Assembly: GCF_900232945.1 (NCBI RefSeq)
Contig: NZ_OCTU01000001.1
Span: 263,054-327,053, forward strand
Source of the DNA: Urinicoccus timonensis
GTDB taxonomy: Bacteria; Bacillota; Clostridia; Tissierellales; Peptoniphilaceae
Direction of reading: 5' to 3'
DNA length: 64,000 nucleotides
Under the pieces are notes generated by a model that was not told the origin of the DNA, made no database searches, and saw nothing but the letters and a program-made list of their open reading frames with translations. Every line of letters starts with the position of its first letter. The stretch's first letter is position 1. The position numbers and the translations under genes were made by a program. Below are positions 50,811 to 60,589 of the stretch, in pieces.

Positions 50811-51149
50811 TCATCCTATTTTTAGTTTTGAAATCTTTAATAGGTGGTCAAAAGAGGATTCCAATTGCTGGTAGGTCAATTGGTCTACTCCTTTTTTTAC
50901 CACACAAACTAAGTCATAGCCTGGTTTGATTTTGTTAAGCCTTTGACGATAAATCTCCCTCAGCTGCCTTTTTATCCGATTTCGAACAACAGCGCCTCCC
51001 ACCTTTTTGCTAATTGAAAATCCAATCCGTGTGTAGCCCAAGTTATTCTTCTTTTGATAAAAAACGAAACTGCGGTTTCCTGATGTCCTTTTTCTTCTAT
51101 AAACCCTGCTAAAGTCGCCATCCTTTTTTAAAAAATTAGGACTTTTCAT
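50811..51149 (-). CDS. rnpA: Ribonuclease P protein component
   Basis: A 112-residue protein subunit of RNase P. Characteristic [35 protein letters not shown] (RNR signature, about 50-63) and [12 protein letters not shown]. The ATG overlaps the rpmH stop (TAATG). Confidence 0.96.
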   Translation of the reverse strand: MKSPNFLKKDGDFSRVYRRKRTSGNRSFVFYQKKNNLGYTRIGFSISKKVGGAVVRNRIKRQLREIYRQRLNKIKPGYDLVCVVKKGVDQLTYQQLESSFDHLLKISKLKIG

Positions 51150-51283
51150 TAGGCGGATAGTCTTTTACGACCTTTTCTGCGGCGAGCCTTAAGAATAGCA
51201 CGACCAGAACGAGTTCTCATTCTTCTTCTAAAACCATGTTCTCTTTTATATTGTTTATTTTTAGGTTGGTAAGTTCTCTTCAC
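51149..51283 (-). CDS. rpmH: 50S ribosomal protein L34
   Basis: A 44-residue basic protein read directly from the sequence: it begins [10 protein letters not shown], contains [13 protein letters not shown] and ends in KGRKRLSA. It starts with GTG at 51283, with AGGAGG seven bases upstream. First gene of the rpmH-to-rsmG operon, behind a consensus promoter. Confidence 0.97.
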   Translation of the reverse strand: MKRTYQPKNKQYKREHGFRRRMRTRSGRAILKARRRKGRKRLSA

Positions 51284-51328
51284 TGTTGCACCTCCTAACA
51301 CATACCTAGATTTAAATACACTATTAGA

Positions 51329-51357
51329 ATTATATGGTCAGAAGGGCTAAATGTCAA
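51329..51357 (-). promoter_or_regulatory. Consensus sigma-A promoter of rpmH
   Basis: TTGACA (51357-51352), a 17-bp spacer and TATAAT (51334-51329) on the minus strand. Both hexamers are perfect. Confidence 0.95.
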
Positions 51358-51432
51358 GAAATTTTCTTTTTTTATACTTTTTCTAAAATTTTTTAAATTA
51401 TCTGTTTAAAATAAAATAGGGTGGGTAAGATT

Positions 51433-51473
51433 ATAACACACAAATTATTGTATGTCATAATTTTGTGTTGTTA
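51433..51473. repeat. Imperfect inverted repeat upstream of the 130-aa origin gene
   Basis: ATAACACACAAATTAT and ATAATTTTGTGTTGTTAT face each other around a 7-8 base centre, with two single-base offsets. It could be an operator or RNA hairpin. It is 35 bp upstream of the 51508 start. Confidence 0.55.
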
Positions 51474-51507
51474 TGTTTTCTGTTTATATATTTTTAGGAG
51501 GTTTAAA

Positions 51508-51900
51508 ATGAAAACTATCAAAACAAGTCAAATTATCGATGAAATTAACAGTAATTTTGCAAAAACCTACAAGGGTGCAACTAATTTTGTTGATTCAGGA
51601 GAATTTTGGGATTTCTGTTTAGAAACTATTAAAGATCCCATCAGCTTAGGAAATATTGTTTTTGCAAATGATATGGGTGTTCCTCCAGTAAAATCTTTAC
51701 TTACGATTTATGAAAGAAGATGTACGCCAGAAAGAGATTTTACAGCTAGTGAAAGTCAATGTATGGGTGCCTTAATGGGTTTTGTTTTTAAATTTGTTTT
51801 AGATTATAAAGATCAAAACGAAAGATGTTCTGTTAATAAATTAGGAGTTATAACTGCAACAAGATTCTTAAATGGATCTATTTGGGCATTTGAAAGATAA
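51508..51900 (+). CDS. Hypothetical 130-aa protein in the rpmH-dnaA gap
   Basis: Not recognised. The start at 51508 has TAGGAGG at ideal spacing; a longer frame back to 51421 is unlikely. The 130-residue product is mostly helical with no membrane segment. It has four cysteines, including a CTPERDF stretch and a SQCMGALMGFVFKFVLDYKDQNERC segment (key residues Cys, Met, Gly). Codon use is more AT-rich than in dnaA. In most Firmicutes only oriC lies between rpmH and dnaA, so this gene is out of place. No mobile-element sign flanks it. Confidence 0.65.
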   Translation: MKTIKTSQIIDEINSNFAKTYKGATNFVDSGEFWDFCLETIKDPISLGNIVFANDMGVPPVKSLLTIYERRCTPERDFTASESQCMGALMGFVFKFVLDYKDQNERCSVNKLGVITATRFLNGSIWAFER

Positions 51901-51955
51901 AATCTCTCACTATATTTTATTTAATCTTTTTAAGAAAAGATATAAAGCCTCTATA

Positions 51956-52242
51956 TGTGGAAACTTTGTTGATATCTATGTGGATATCAAGTATAATATA
52001 CACATATCTGTGGATAAAATAAAAGACTGTGTATATCTTTATTTATCCACAAAATGTGAATAAAATGTGTATAAGTTTTAACTTTTTTTATTACATTTCT
52101 AAACAATATCTACAATTACGTCTGAGAAATATCCACAACCTTTCATTGTGTACACTGTGGATATTTCTTTTTGACACAGCTTTTCCACAAGTGTGGGTAA
52201 GTTTATCTTCATTTTTTCTAGTATTTTGGTTGTTGTGGATAA
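51956..52242. other. oriC: oriC, upstream DnaA-box cluster
   Basis: About ten DnaA boxes precede dnaA. Perfect TTATCCACA or complement lies at 52009-52017, 52043-52051 and 52234-52242. Near matches lie at 51979-51987, 52028-52036, 52055-52063, 52066-52074, 52129-52137, 52156-52164, 52181-52189 and 52192-52200. The 359-bp region between 51900 and 52260 holds these and AT-rich sequence, nothing else seen. The last box is 18 bp before the dnaA start, consistent with autoregulation. Confidence 0.92.
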
Positions 52243-52259
52243 TTTTTAGGAGGAATACC

Positions 52260-53597
52260 TTGAACCAAGATTTACTTCACTTGTGGGGAAATTTTCTCAG
52301 TGAACTTCAAAAAACTGAAATTTCACCCATAACCTATGATACTTTTTTTAAACAATTGTCTCCTATAAAGCTTGAAAATGATACTCTTTACATCAATACC
52401 CCAACCTCTTTTATTGGAGACCATATCTGTAATAATGAGTCCTACCACCGCTATATGGTGGATATTTTCAACCGCCTTACCGAAAAAAAATTGAACTTTA
52501 AGTTCCTGGTTGGAGATGCCCCATACAATTCTTTTCAAACCAGCTCCCAGGATCAATTATATGAAAGAAGCCGTTTGAATCCCAAATATACCTTTGATAC
52601 CTTTGTTGTAGGCAAGTCCAATGAATTTGCCCACGCAGCCAGTGTATCTGTAGCAGATAGTCTGGAAAAAGCCAATGCAAACCCACTTTTTATCTATGGT
52701 GGAGTGGGGCTTGGAAAAACCCATCTTATGCATGCCATTGGCCACTTTGTCCTGGATCGAGACCCTGAAAAAAAGGTCCTCTATGTAACCAGCGAACAAT
52801 TTACCAACGAATTTATCAATTCCATCCGGACCAATAAAAACGAACATTTTCGCCATAAATATCGGAGCATGGATCTTTTATTAATTGATGACATCCAATT
52901 TATTGCTGATAAAGAAACCACTATGGAAGAATTTTTCCATACCTTCAATGAACTCTATGCCGCTGATAAACAAATTGTCTTAACATCTGATAAACCACCA
53001 AATACCATTCCTAAGCTGGAAAGTCGCCTTATATCCAGGTTTGCTGGAGGTCTTGTAGTTGACATTGCTCCACCGGATTTAGAAACTCGAATTGCCATTC
53101 TCAGGAAAAAGTCAGATGCTGAAGGATTTCAAGTTCCTGATGATGTCATTAACTTTATTGCTGAGCAAGTCCAAAGCAATATTCGAGAATTGGAAGGAGC
53201 CCTATCTCGGGTTACGGCTTATAGCCGGCTAACTACAGGAACTATCAGTATAAAAACTGCCTCTTTAGCCCTAAAGGACCTTTACCGGGAACAAACGACT
53301 AAACCCATTACTCCTGAAGCCATTAAAAAGGTCATTTCCAGGCATTACAACGTGTCCTTAGAAGACCTAGATTCAAAAAAGAGAACTCGATCTATTGCTT
53401 ATCCTAGACAAATCGCCATGTATATGAGCCGTCAATACACAGATCTTTCCCTTTTAAAAATTGGGGAAACTTTTGGAGGAAGGGACCATTCCACTGTTAT
53501 CCATGCCTATGAAAAAATATCTGAAGATGTGGAAAATAATCCTTCTTTAAATGCAAAAATCCATCAAATGATCCGAGAGGTAAAAGGAGACTTGTGA
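52260..53597 (+). CDS. dnaA: Chromosomal replication initiator DnaA
   Basis: A 445-residue AAA+ initiator. The TTG start at 52260 has AGGAGG seven bases upstream; the open frame running further up passes through the DnaA boxes and is not coding. Domain I (1-80), a short domain II, then AAA+ with GGVGLGKTHLMHA (about 145) and LLIDDIQFI, and domain IV with GGRDHSTVIHAY (about 406-417) that binds DnaA boxes. DnaA-box clusters flank the gene on both sides. Confidence 0.98.
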   Translation: MNQDLLHLWGNFLSELQKTEISPITYDTFFKQLSPIKLENDTLYINTPTSFIGDHICNNESYHRYMVDIFNRLTEKKLNFKFLVGDAPYNSFQTSSQDQLYERSRLNPKYTFDTFVVGKSNEFAHAASVSVADSLEKANANPLFIYGGVGLGKTHLMHAIGHFVLDRDPEKKVLYVTSEQFTNEFINSIRTNKNEHFRHKYRSMDLLLIDDIQFIADKETTMEEFFHTFNELYAADKQIVLTSDKPPNTIPKLESRLISRFAGGLVVDIAPPDLETRIAILRKKSDAEGFQVPDDVINFIAEQVQSNIRELEGALSRVTAYSRLTTGTISIKTASLALKDLYREQTTKPITPEAIKKVISRHYNVSLEDLDSKKRTRSIAYPRQIAMYMSRQYTDLSLLKIGETFGGRDHSTVIHAYEKISEDVENNPSLNAKIHQMIREVKGDL

Positions 53598-53713
53598 ATA
53601 AGTTAGGTCTTATCCAAAGAATATCCACAATTTGTGAACAAGAAATCCTTCTTCAAACAAGCTTGGAAAAGTCACTTATCCACAAATTCACATCCCCTAC
53701 TACTAATACTATA
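53593..53713. other. oriC: oriC, downstream cluster with DnaA-trio unwinding region
   Basis: Between dnaA and dnaN lie boxes at 53593-53601, 53610-53618 (weak), 53621-53629, 53633-53641 and the perfect TTATCCACA at 53676-53684. About 12 bases later, after a short CCCC, comes CTACTACTAATACTATA (53697-53713). Its complement reads as repeated 3'-GAT/TAT-5' DnaA-trios, the signature of the unwinding site in Bacillus-type origins. Strand opening is therefore predicted here. Confidence 0.85.
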
Positions 53714-53742
53714 TCTTATCTATTATCTATAAGGAGCAAGCC

Positions 53743-54843
53743 ATGAAAGTAGAAATCCATAAACAAGACCTCATAGGTCCTATTAATACCGTCCAAAAAG
53801 CTATTTCTGGACGAACTCCCCTTCCTATATTAGAAGGTATATACTTTAAAGCTGAAAATAATCAAATCACACTTATGGGGACAGATGGAGAAATTTCCAT
53901 CCAATCCACAGTAGCAGCCAAGGTTATAGAAGAAGGAGAAATCGTCTTAGGATCCAGACTATTTGGAGACATTATCCGAAAACTTCCCTCAGCAACAATC
54001 TACTTAACCTTGACAGAACATAATTTAAACATCCGTTGCCAACAATCTGAATTTAATATCATGGGGCAATCTACCCAAGAATTTCCACAAATGCCAGAAA
54101 TCAATGATCCTGTAAAAATTCAACTAGCTAGAGAAAGTCTGGTGGATTCTTTAAGGTCTACAAGCTTTGCTGTAAGCTTAGATGATTTAAGAATGGCCCT
54201 AACAGGTGTCTTGTTGGATTGCAAACCAGGAAAGATGAGCTTTGTTGCCCTAGATGGCTATAGGATGGCTCTGAATGAATTGGAAATCCAATCGGATGCA
54301 GAGATTCAAGCTATTGTTCCAGCAAGGGCCTGTACAGAAATTGTTCGGCTTTTAGATGATTCTTTAGATACGATTTTAATCGAATTAGCAGATAACTATA
54401 TAAAAATAGACCTGGGATCCACGATCTTTGTTTCAAAACTCATTAATGGAGAGTTTTTCCAATACCAAGGGTTGGTTCGCAATGACCACAAGATTAATGT
54501 TAAATTAAAGCGTCAAGACTTCGTTCAAGGCTTGGAAAGGGCCAACCTTCTAGCCAAGGAAGAAAGATCAAACTTGGTTAAATTAGACATATCTGCTAAT
54601 GAAATCTTAATAGAATCCCATTCAGACATTGGGGATGTCCACGAATTGATCCCATGTACTACAGAAGGAGAAGGCTTGAAAATAGCTTTTAATAGCAAAT
54701 ATCTATTGGAAGGAGTCAAGGCCATTCAAGAAGAGGAAATTATCTGCCATTTTATTGATTCAGTAAATCCATGTATTATTGAAAGTAGTGAAAAAAGTGG
54801 CTATATATACCTAGTTCTTCCTGTTCGTTTGGCCGGTCAATAA
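53743..54843 (+). CDS. dnaN: DNA polymerase III beta clamp
   Basis: A 366-residue sliding clamp with three clamp domains. Typical segments are TLPILEGIYFKAENNQI-type start (TPLPILEGI), TLTEHNLNIRC, FAVSLDDLRMALTGVLLD (about 147) and the C-terminal YIYLVLPVRL. AAGGAG precedes the ATG. It ends overlapping the S4-domain gene, the usual Firmicute arrangement. Confidence 0.97.
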   Translation: MKVEIHKQDLIGPINTVQKAISGRTPLPILEGIYFKAENNQITLMGTDGEISIQSTVAAKVIEEGEIVLGSRLFGDIIRKLPSATIYLTLTEHNLNIRCQQSEFNIMGQSTQEFPQMPEINDPVKIQLARESLVDSLRSTSFAVSLDDLRMALTGVLLDCKPGKMSFVALDGYRMALNELEIQSDAEIQAIVPARACTEIVRLLDDSLDTILIELADNYIKIDLGSTIFVSKLINGEFFQYQGLVRNDHKINVKLKRQDFVQGLERANLLAKEERSNLVKLDISANEILIESHSDIGDVHELIPCTTEGEGLKIAFNSKYLLEGVKAIQEEEIICHFIDSVNPCIIESSEKSGYIYLVLPVRLAGQ

Positions 54844-55052
54844 TGGAAAAGATAATTGAACTGAAAGATGATTTTATCCGCTTGGACCAAGCCTTAAAAT
54901 TGGGAGACCTGGTCCAAAGTGGAGGCCATGCAAAACTACTGATCCAAGAGGGCCAAGTTATGGTCAATGGGGAAGTTGAATACCGCAGAGGAAAAAAACT
55001 ACTGGCAGGAGACAGGGTTTTTTTAGAGGGCCAAGAACTTTTAATTAAGTAG
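54843..55052 (+). CDS. yaaA: S4-domain RNA-binding protein YaaA
   Basis: A 69-residue S4-like domain protein conserved between dnaN and recF in Firmicutes. It has FIRLDQALKLGDLVQSGGHA and IQEGQVMVNGEVEYRRGKKL. Thought to act in ribosome assembly. The start overlaps the dnaN stop (TAATG) and recF follows after 7 bp. Confidence 0.95.
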   Translation: MEKIIELKDDFIRLDQALKLGDLVQSGGHAKLLIQEGQVMVNGEVEYRRGKKLLAGDRVFLEGQELLIK

Positions 55053-55059
55053 GTGGATT

Positions 55060-56151
55060 ATGTTTGTAAAAGATATTCAACTGGTTAATTTCCGCAACTA
55101 TGAAAATATTTACTTTCAACCCAATCAACAAATGAATATCTTTTATGGACAAAATGCCCAGGGAAAGACTAACCTCCTGGAAGCCATTTATTTTTTACTA
55201 AGAGCCAAGAGTTTTAGGACCAATTCGGAAAAACAAGCTATTAGTTTTAATAAGGACCAATCCTTTGTCCGGGGAAGGATTGAAGTGTTTGGCTTTGACT
55301 ATATTTATGAAGTTAAAATTTCTCAGCATAATCCAAAAAAAATAAGGATTAATGAGGAAGCCATATCCAATATCAGTCAATATAGTGAAAAAAGTCCCTG
55401 TGTCTTGTTTCGCCCGGAAGATTTAAATATGGTCAAAGAAGGACCCAACCTAAGACGGGACTTCATTGACAACTTGATAGACCAGGTGGACCCTTCTTAT
55501 GAAATTCTCCTGCGTCGATACAATAGAGTAATGTTTCAAAGAAACATCATATTAAAAAAGAATCAAGATCCGAGTCTTTTAAGAGTTTACCAGGACCAAT
55601 TAGTGGACCTAGGGAGTCGGATTATAAAAAAACGCTATGAAAGTCTAGAATCTTTTAAAAAATATGCAAAAAAATACCATTTTTTCATAAGCTATGAAAG
55701 AGAAAAACTTGATTTAAGTTATGAAACAAAAATTTCCTACCAAACTTCTTTGGAAAACATGAAAAGAGACTACCAAGAAGCTTTTAATCAGTCTTTAGAA
55801 AATGACTTAAATTTAAGGCGGACCAGCTTTGGACCCCATCGAGATGATTTAAAAATCTATATCAACAACAAGGAAGCCAAAGATTTTGCCAGCCAAGGTC
55901 AACAAAGAAGTGTTCTCCTATCTTTTAAATTAGCTGAAGTAGTTTATATCGAAAGGGAGGCTGGGCAAAAGCCTGTTTTATTGCTGGACGATGTCTTTTC
56001 AGAACTTGACCAAAAAAGAAAAAAGCTCTTTCTAGATGCCATTGGCACATGTCAAACCTTTATCACCACAACAGACCAGGTGGTACAAATTCAAAAGATT
56101 GTTCCAGATTCAAGTGTATATTCGATTAATCAAAATAAATTGTTTTCTTAG
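55060..56151 (+). CDS. recF: DNA replication and repair protein RecF
   Basis: A 363-residue SMC-like ATPase that helps load RecA at gaps. Walker A is FYGQNAQGKTNLLEAIY (about 28-44); other features are FRPEDLNMVKEGP, SQGQQRSVLLSFKLAE (signature, about 277) and LLLDDVFSELD (Walker B). Length is normal for the family. Confidence 0.97.
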   Translation: MFVKDIQLVNFRNYENIYFQPNQQMNIFYGQNAQGKTNLLEAIYFLLRAKSFRTNSEKQAISFNKDQSFVRGRIEVFGFDYIYEVKISQHNPKKIRINEEAISNISQYSEKSPCVLFRPEDLNMVKEGPNLRRDFIDNLIDQVDPSYEILLRRYNRVMFQRNIILKKNQDPSLLRVYQDQLVDLGSRIIKKRYESLESFKKYAKKYHFFISYEREKLDLSYETKISYQTSLENMKRDYQEAFNQSLENDLNLRRTSFGPHRDDLKIYINNKEAKDFASQGQQRSVLLSFKLAEVVYIEREAGQKPVLLLDDVFSELDQKRKKLFLDAIGTCQTFITTTDQVVQIQKIVPDSSVYSINQNKLFS

Positions 56152-56172
56152 TAAGGAGGAATAGAGGCGGTT

Positions 56173-58095
56173 ATGACCGAGAATAAAAGAAATTATTCAG
56201 CAAGTGATATTCAAGTACTGACGGGGCTAGAACCTGTAAGAAAAAGACCAGGTATGTACATAGGTAGTACAGGACCCAAGGGACTCCACCACCTCGTCTA
56301 TGAAGTAGTGGATAACTCCATTGACGAGGCCCTAGCTGGAATTTGTGATACCATTCAAATTCAACTAGAAAAAGACAATTGGGTTTCTATTATAGATAAC
56401 GGTTCTGGGATTCCAGTGGAAATCCATCCCCAAACAGGTAAATCAACCGTAGAAACCGTCTTGACCATCCTTCATGCTGGAGGAAAGTTCAATAATGGAG
56501 CCTACAAGGTTAGTGGTGGTCTTCACGGGGTAGGGGTTAGTGTTGTTAACGCCTTGTCCAAACACTTGATTGCAACAGTTAAAAGAGATGGAAAAATCTA
56601 CCAACAAGAATTTTCCAAGGGAGATACCTTAACTAAGCTTAAGGAAATTGGCACTTGTGGAAAAGAAGAGCATGGAACTAAAATCTCTTTTTGTCCTGAT
56701 GAGGAAATTTTTACAGAAACCACAGAATTTTCCTATGAAGTTTTAGCCAAGCGCTTTAGAGAAATGGCCTTTTTAAACAAGGGAGTCAAAATCGTTTTTG
56801 AAGACCAAAGGGAAACAGAGAGAAAAGAAACCTACCACTATGAAGGTGGTATTAAAAGCTTTGTTGAGTTTTTAAACAAGAAAAAAACGCCTGTCCACCA
56901 AGAAGTTATCTACATGGAACAGGTCAAGGAAGGAATTTCTGTAGAAGTAGCCATGCAGTATACAGATTCCTATTCAGAAAATATTTTAACCTTTGCCAAC
57001 AACATCCATACAGAAGAAGGTGGAACCCACCTATCCGGTTTTCGATCTGCCTTAACCAGGTCCATTAATGAATATGGCCGTCAATATAATTTAATTAAAG
57101 AAAAAGAAGAAAACCTGTCTGGAGAAGACGTTCGGGAAGGGATTACAGGGATTATCAGTGTAAAACTTCCCCAACCACAATTTGAAGGACAAACCAAGGC
57201 AAAGCTTGGAAACAGCGAGGCTAGAACAATTGTCGATGCTGTAGTTACTGAAAATCTAGAGACCTTTTTGGAAGAAAATCCCAAGATCAGTAAGGCAATT
57301 TTACAAAAAGCCCTATCAGCTAGAAGGGCCAGGGAAGCAGCCAGAAAGGCCAGAGACTTAACCCGGAAACGGTCTATCTTAGATTCGACAGTCCTTCCAG
57401 GAAAATTACAAGACTGCCAATTGGATGATAACAAGGTTACAGAAATCTTTCTAGTGGAAGGGGACTCAGCAGGAGGTTCCGCCAAGGGAGGCAGGGACCA
57501 CATGACCCAGGCCATCCTCCCACTAAGAGGGAAGATTATGAATGTTGAAAAGGCCAGATTGGATAGGATATTAAATTCAGATGAAATCAAGGCCATGATT
57601 ACAGCCTTTGGTACCGGAGTAGGATCTGAATTTAATATTGAAAAATTAAGATATGGAAAAATTATCATCATGACTGATGCCGACGTAGATGGGGCCCATA
57701 TCCAAACCCTGCTCCTTACTTTCTTCTTTAGATACCTTAGACCACTCATTGAAGGAGGTCATGTCTATGTAGCCCAACCACCCCTCTATGGGATCAAGAG
57801 AGGGTCCAAGGTCATTCGCTACTGCTATAGCGATGATGAATTAAAGAGAGTTATGGCTGATTTAGGTCGAGACAATAAATATAAAATCGGCCGTTACAAG
57901 GGTCTTGGTGAAATGAATGCAGACCAACTTTGGGAAACCACCATGAATCCAGAACATCGAATTCTTTTAAGGGTGGGAATTGAAGATGCCCAAGAGGCAG
58001 ATGAAGTCTTTACCATGCTTATGGGAAGTGATGTCAAGCCAAGACGTGAATTTATTCAAGAAAATGCAGTTTATGCAGAAAATATTGATGCTTAG
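56173..58095 (+). CDS. gyrB: DNA gyrase subunit B
   Basis: A 640-residue ATPase subunit of gyrase. GHKL ATPase domain with [12 protein letters not shown] (about 44) and [15 protein letters not shown] (about 115). The TOPRIM domain has [15 protein letters not shown] (about 430) and [15 protein letters not shown], and the C-terminus has [13 protein letters not shown] is AAGGAGG at about 16 nt, with a closer AGAGGCGG before the ATG. Confidence 0.98.
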   Translation: MTENKRNYSASDIQVLTGLEPVRKRPGMYIGSTGPKGLHHLVYEVVDNSIDEALAGICDTIQIQLEKDNWVSIIDNGSGIPVEIHPQTGKSTVETVLTILHAGGKFNNGAYKVSGGLHGVGVSVVNALSKHLIATVKRDGKIYQQEFSKGDTLTKLKEIGTCGKEEHGTKISFCPDEEIFTETTEFSYEVLAKRFREMAFLNKGVKIVFEDQRETERKETYHYEGGIKSFVEFLNKKKTPVHQEVIYMEQVKEGISVEVAMQYTDSYSENILTFANNIHTEEGGTHLSGFRSALTRSINEYGRQYNLIKEKEENLSGEDVREGITGIISVKLPQPQFEGQTKAKLGNSEARTIVDAVVTENLETFLEENPKISKAILQKALSARRAREAARKARDLTRKRSILDSTVLPGKLQDCQLDDNKVTEIFLVEGDSAGGSAKGGRDHMTQAILPLRGKIMNVEKARLDRILNSDEIKAMITAFGTGVGSEFNIEKLRYGKIIIMTDADVDGAHIQTLLLTFFFRYLRPLIEGGHVYVAQPPLYGIKRGSKVIRYCYSDDELKRVMADLGRDNKYKIGRYKGLGEMNADQLWETTMNPEHRILLRVGIEDAQEADEVFTMLMGSDVKPRREFIQENAVYAENIDA

Positions 58096-58109
58096 AAGGG
58101 AGGGACTTT

Positions 58110-60536
58110 GTGGAAGAATTTGAACACATGAAAGAGACGATTAATGATGTAATCCTTGAAAAACAAATGCAAAGGGCCTATCTGGACTATTCCATGAGTG
58201 TTATTGTCAGTCGGGCACTCCCAGATGTAAGGGATGGTTTAAAGCCTGTCCACCGGAGAATTCTCTATGGGATGCATTTGGAAGGGATGACACCAGATAA
58301 ACCTACGGTGAAATCAGCCAACCTGGTTGGTTTTGTTATGGGTAAATTTCACCCCCATGGGGATACAGCTATCTACGATGCCGTAGTCCGTCTAGCCCAA
58401 CCCTTTAATACCCGCTATATGTTGGTTGAAGGACAGGGGAACTTTGGGTCTATTGACGGAGATAGTGCTGCAGCCATGCGGTATACAGAAGTTCGTATGA
58501 CAGACTTGGCCCAAGAAATGTTGAAGGATATCAACAAGGATACAGTAGAATTTGGTTTAAACTATGATGAAAAAATGAAGGAACCCACCGTCTTACCTTC
58601 TCGTTTTCCAAACCTACTGGTAAATGGGTCTACAGGGATTGCCGTTGGGATGGCAACCAATATGGCCCCACACAACTTAAATGAAGTGATTGATGGGGTT
58701 ACAGCCTATTTAGATGATCCATCCATTTCAATTGTAGACTTGATGAAATCCATCAAGGGACCAGATTTTCCAACGGGTGGACAAATCATGGGCAAATCTG
58801 GAATCAAGGAAGCCTATGAAACTGGTCGAGGCCGGGTCATTATGCGGGCAGTGGCTGAAATAGAAAAGTTAAAAAACCGCCATGCTATCGTGATTACAGA
58901 ACTTCCCTACCAGGTAAACAAGGCTTCTTTAGTTAAGAAAATTGCCGACCTTGTTAAGGACAAACAAATAGACGGAATTTCTTATATTGCCGACCAATCA
59001 GGTCGGGATGGGATTAAGATTGTCATCGAATGTAAAAGAGATGCCAATCCCCATGTTCTTTTAAACAACCTCTACAAGCAAACCCAACTTCAAAGTACCT
59101 TTGGTATTATCAACTTAGCCCTGGTAAATGGGGTTCCTAAGGTTTTAAATTTAAAAGAACTTATTGGCCATTATGTGGACCACCAAAAAGATGTAGTAAC
59201 TCGCAGGACACAATTTGACCTAGACCGGGCAGAAAAGAGAGCCCACATCTTAGAGGGTTTAAAAATAGCCATTGACAATATTGACCGGATTATTGAAATT
59301 GTTCGAGGATCAAAAAATGACCAAGAGGCCAAGGATAAGATGGAAGAAGAATTCCAGTTAACAGACGTCCAGTCTCAAGCTATCTTGGACATGAGAATTC
59401 GTCGTTTAACCGGTCTGTCTAGGGAAAATTTAGAAATAGAATATGCAGACCTCTTAAAGAGCATTACCTGGTATAAGGAAATCCTAGGCAGTGAAAAAAT
59501 CCTTATTGGCATTATTAAGGAAGAATTGGAAGAAATTAAAAACAAGTATGGGGATGAAAGACGGACAGTCATTGAACCCTTCCAAGGAGAATTGGAAGAT
59601 GAAGATTTGATTGAAGAAGAAGATGTCGTCATTACCATGACAAACTTTGGCTACATTAAACGGATGCCGGAAGGAACTTATAAGCCACAAAGACGGGGAG
59701 GACAGGGAATTTCTGCCCTAACTCGTCGGGATGAAGACTTTGTTTCCAACCTCTACATTACTTCCACCCACGATACCATCTTATTCTTTACAAATAAGGG
59801 GAGGGTTTACAGCTTAAAGGCCTACCAAGTTCCCCAAGCCGGTCGTACAGCTAAAGGAACAGCTGTTGTAAACTTAATTAACCTCCAAAAAGATGAAACG
59901 ATTCAAGAAATGATGCCTGTAAAATCTTTTGAAGAAGAAGATTCTTTGGTCTTTGTTACCAAGGATGGCCTCATTAAAAAGACCTTAATTAGTGAATATT
60001 CAAATATTCGTAGTAATGGAATCAATGCCATCCAGTTAAATGAAGGTGATGAGCTGGTAACTGTTCGTCAATCTTGTCCTGGGGATGAATACATTGTAGT
60101 CACCAAGGAAGGAATGGCTATTCGCTTTACAGAAGACCAGGTTAGAAATATTGGACGGAATGGTCAAGGAGTCAAGGCTATTAACTTGGACAGTCAGGAC
60201 CAAATTGTGTCTATGGATATTGTAAAAGAAGACAACTATCTTTTGGCCATTACAGAAAATGGTTTTGGAAAAATGACTGAATTGGATAAGTATAAGGTTC
60301 AAAACAGAGGTGGCAAGGGATTAATCACCTATAAGATTAATAAAAAAACGGGCCCCTTGGTTTCTGCAAAAGTTGTAGATAAGAAGGATGAAATTATGAT
60401 GATATCACAATCTGGAACCATTATCCGCCTGGAAACCAAAGATATCAGTGTTTTAGGAAGAAGCACTAGTGGTGTAAAACTAATGAATATCAAGGATTCC
60501 AATGTTGTTTCTGTGGCTAAATATTTAGGAGAATGA
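58110..60536 (+). CDS. gyrA: DNA gyrase subunit A
   Basis: An 808-residue cleavage subunit. Catalytic Tyr in AAAMRYTEVRM (about 125), QRDR-type segment HPHGDTAIYDAVVRLAQ (about 82-98), GyrA-box QRRGGQG (about 528) and a six-blade C-terminal domain confirm gyrase rather than ParC. The start is GTG at 58110 with GGGAGGG upstream. The quinolone-resistance positions read as Thr and Asp-type residues (GDTAIYD). Confidence 0.98.
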   Translation: MEEFEHMKETINDVILEKQMQRAYLDYSMSVIVSRALPDVRDGLKPVHRRILYGMHLEGMTPDKPTVKSANLVGFVMGKFHPHGDTAIYDAVVRLAQPFNTRYMLVEGQGNFGSIDGDSAAAMRYTEVRMTDLAQEMLKDINKDTVEFGLNYDEKMKEPTVLPSRFPNLLVNGSTGIAVGMATNMAPHNLNEVIDGVTAYLDDPSISIVDLMKSIKGPDFPTGGQIMGKSGIKEAYETGRGRVIMRAVAEIEKLKNRHAIVITELPYQVNKASLVKKIADLVKDKQIDGISYIADQSGRDGIKIVIECKRDANPHVLLNNLYKQTQLQSTFGIINLALVNGVPKVLNLKELIGHYVDHQKDVVTRRTQFDLDRAEKRAHILEGLKIAIDNIDRIIEIVRGSKNDQEAKDKMEEEFQLTDVQSQAILDMRIRRLTGLSRENLEIEYADLLKSITWYKEILGSEKILIGIIKEELEEIKNKYGDERRTVIEPFQGELEDEDLIEEEDVVITMTNFGYIKRMPEGTYKPQRRGGQGISALTRRDEDFVSNLYITSTHDTILFFTNKGRVYSLKAYQVPQAGRTAKGTAVVNLINLQKDETIQEMMPVKSFEEEDSLVFVTKDGLIKKTLISEYSNIRSNGINAIQLNEGDELVTVRQSCPGDEYIVVTKEGMAIRFTEDQVRNIGRNGQGVKAINLDSQDQIVSMDIVKEDNYLLAITENGFGKMTELDKYKVQNRGGKGLITYKINKKTGPLVSAKVVDKKDEIMMISQSGTIIRLETKDISVLGRSTSGVKLMNIKDSNVVSVAKYLGE

Positions 60537-60589
60537 TGAATTAACAAGACTCTTAAGTAAGATACATTGAACTGAACAAGGAGGTAGCT

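Noticed and set aside
52029-52259. In-frame N-terminal extension of dnaA
   Set aside because: It passes through the DnaA boxes and AT-rich origin. The TTG at 52260 has an ideal RBS and gives the normal DnaA N-terminus.
57081-57749. 222-aa minus-strand ORF inside gyrB
   Set aside because: It is fully antisense to the conserved gyrB TOPRIM region, has a low-complexity translation and no RBS.
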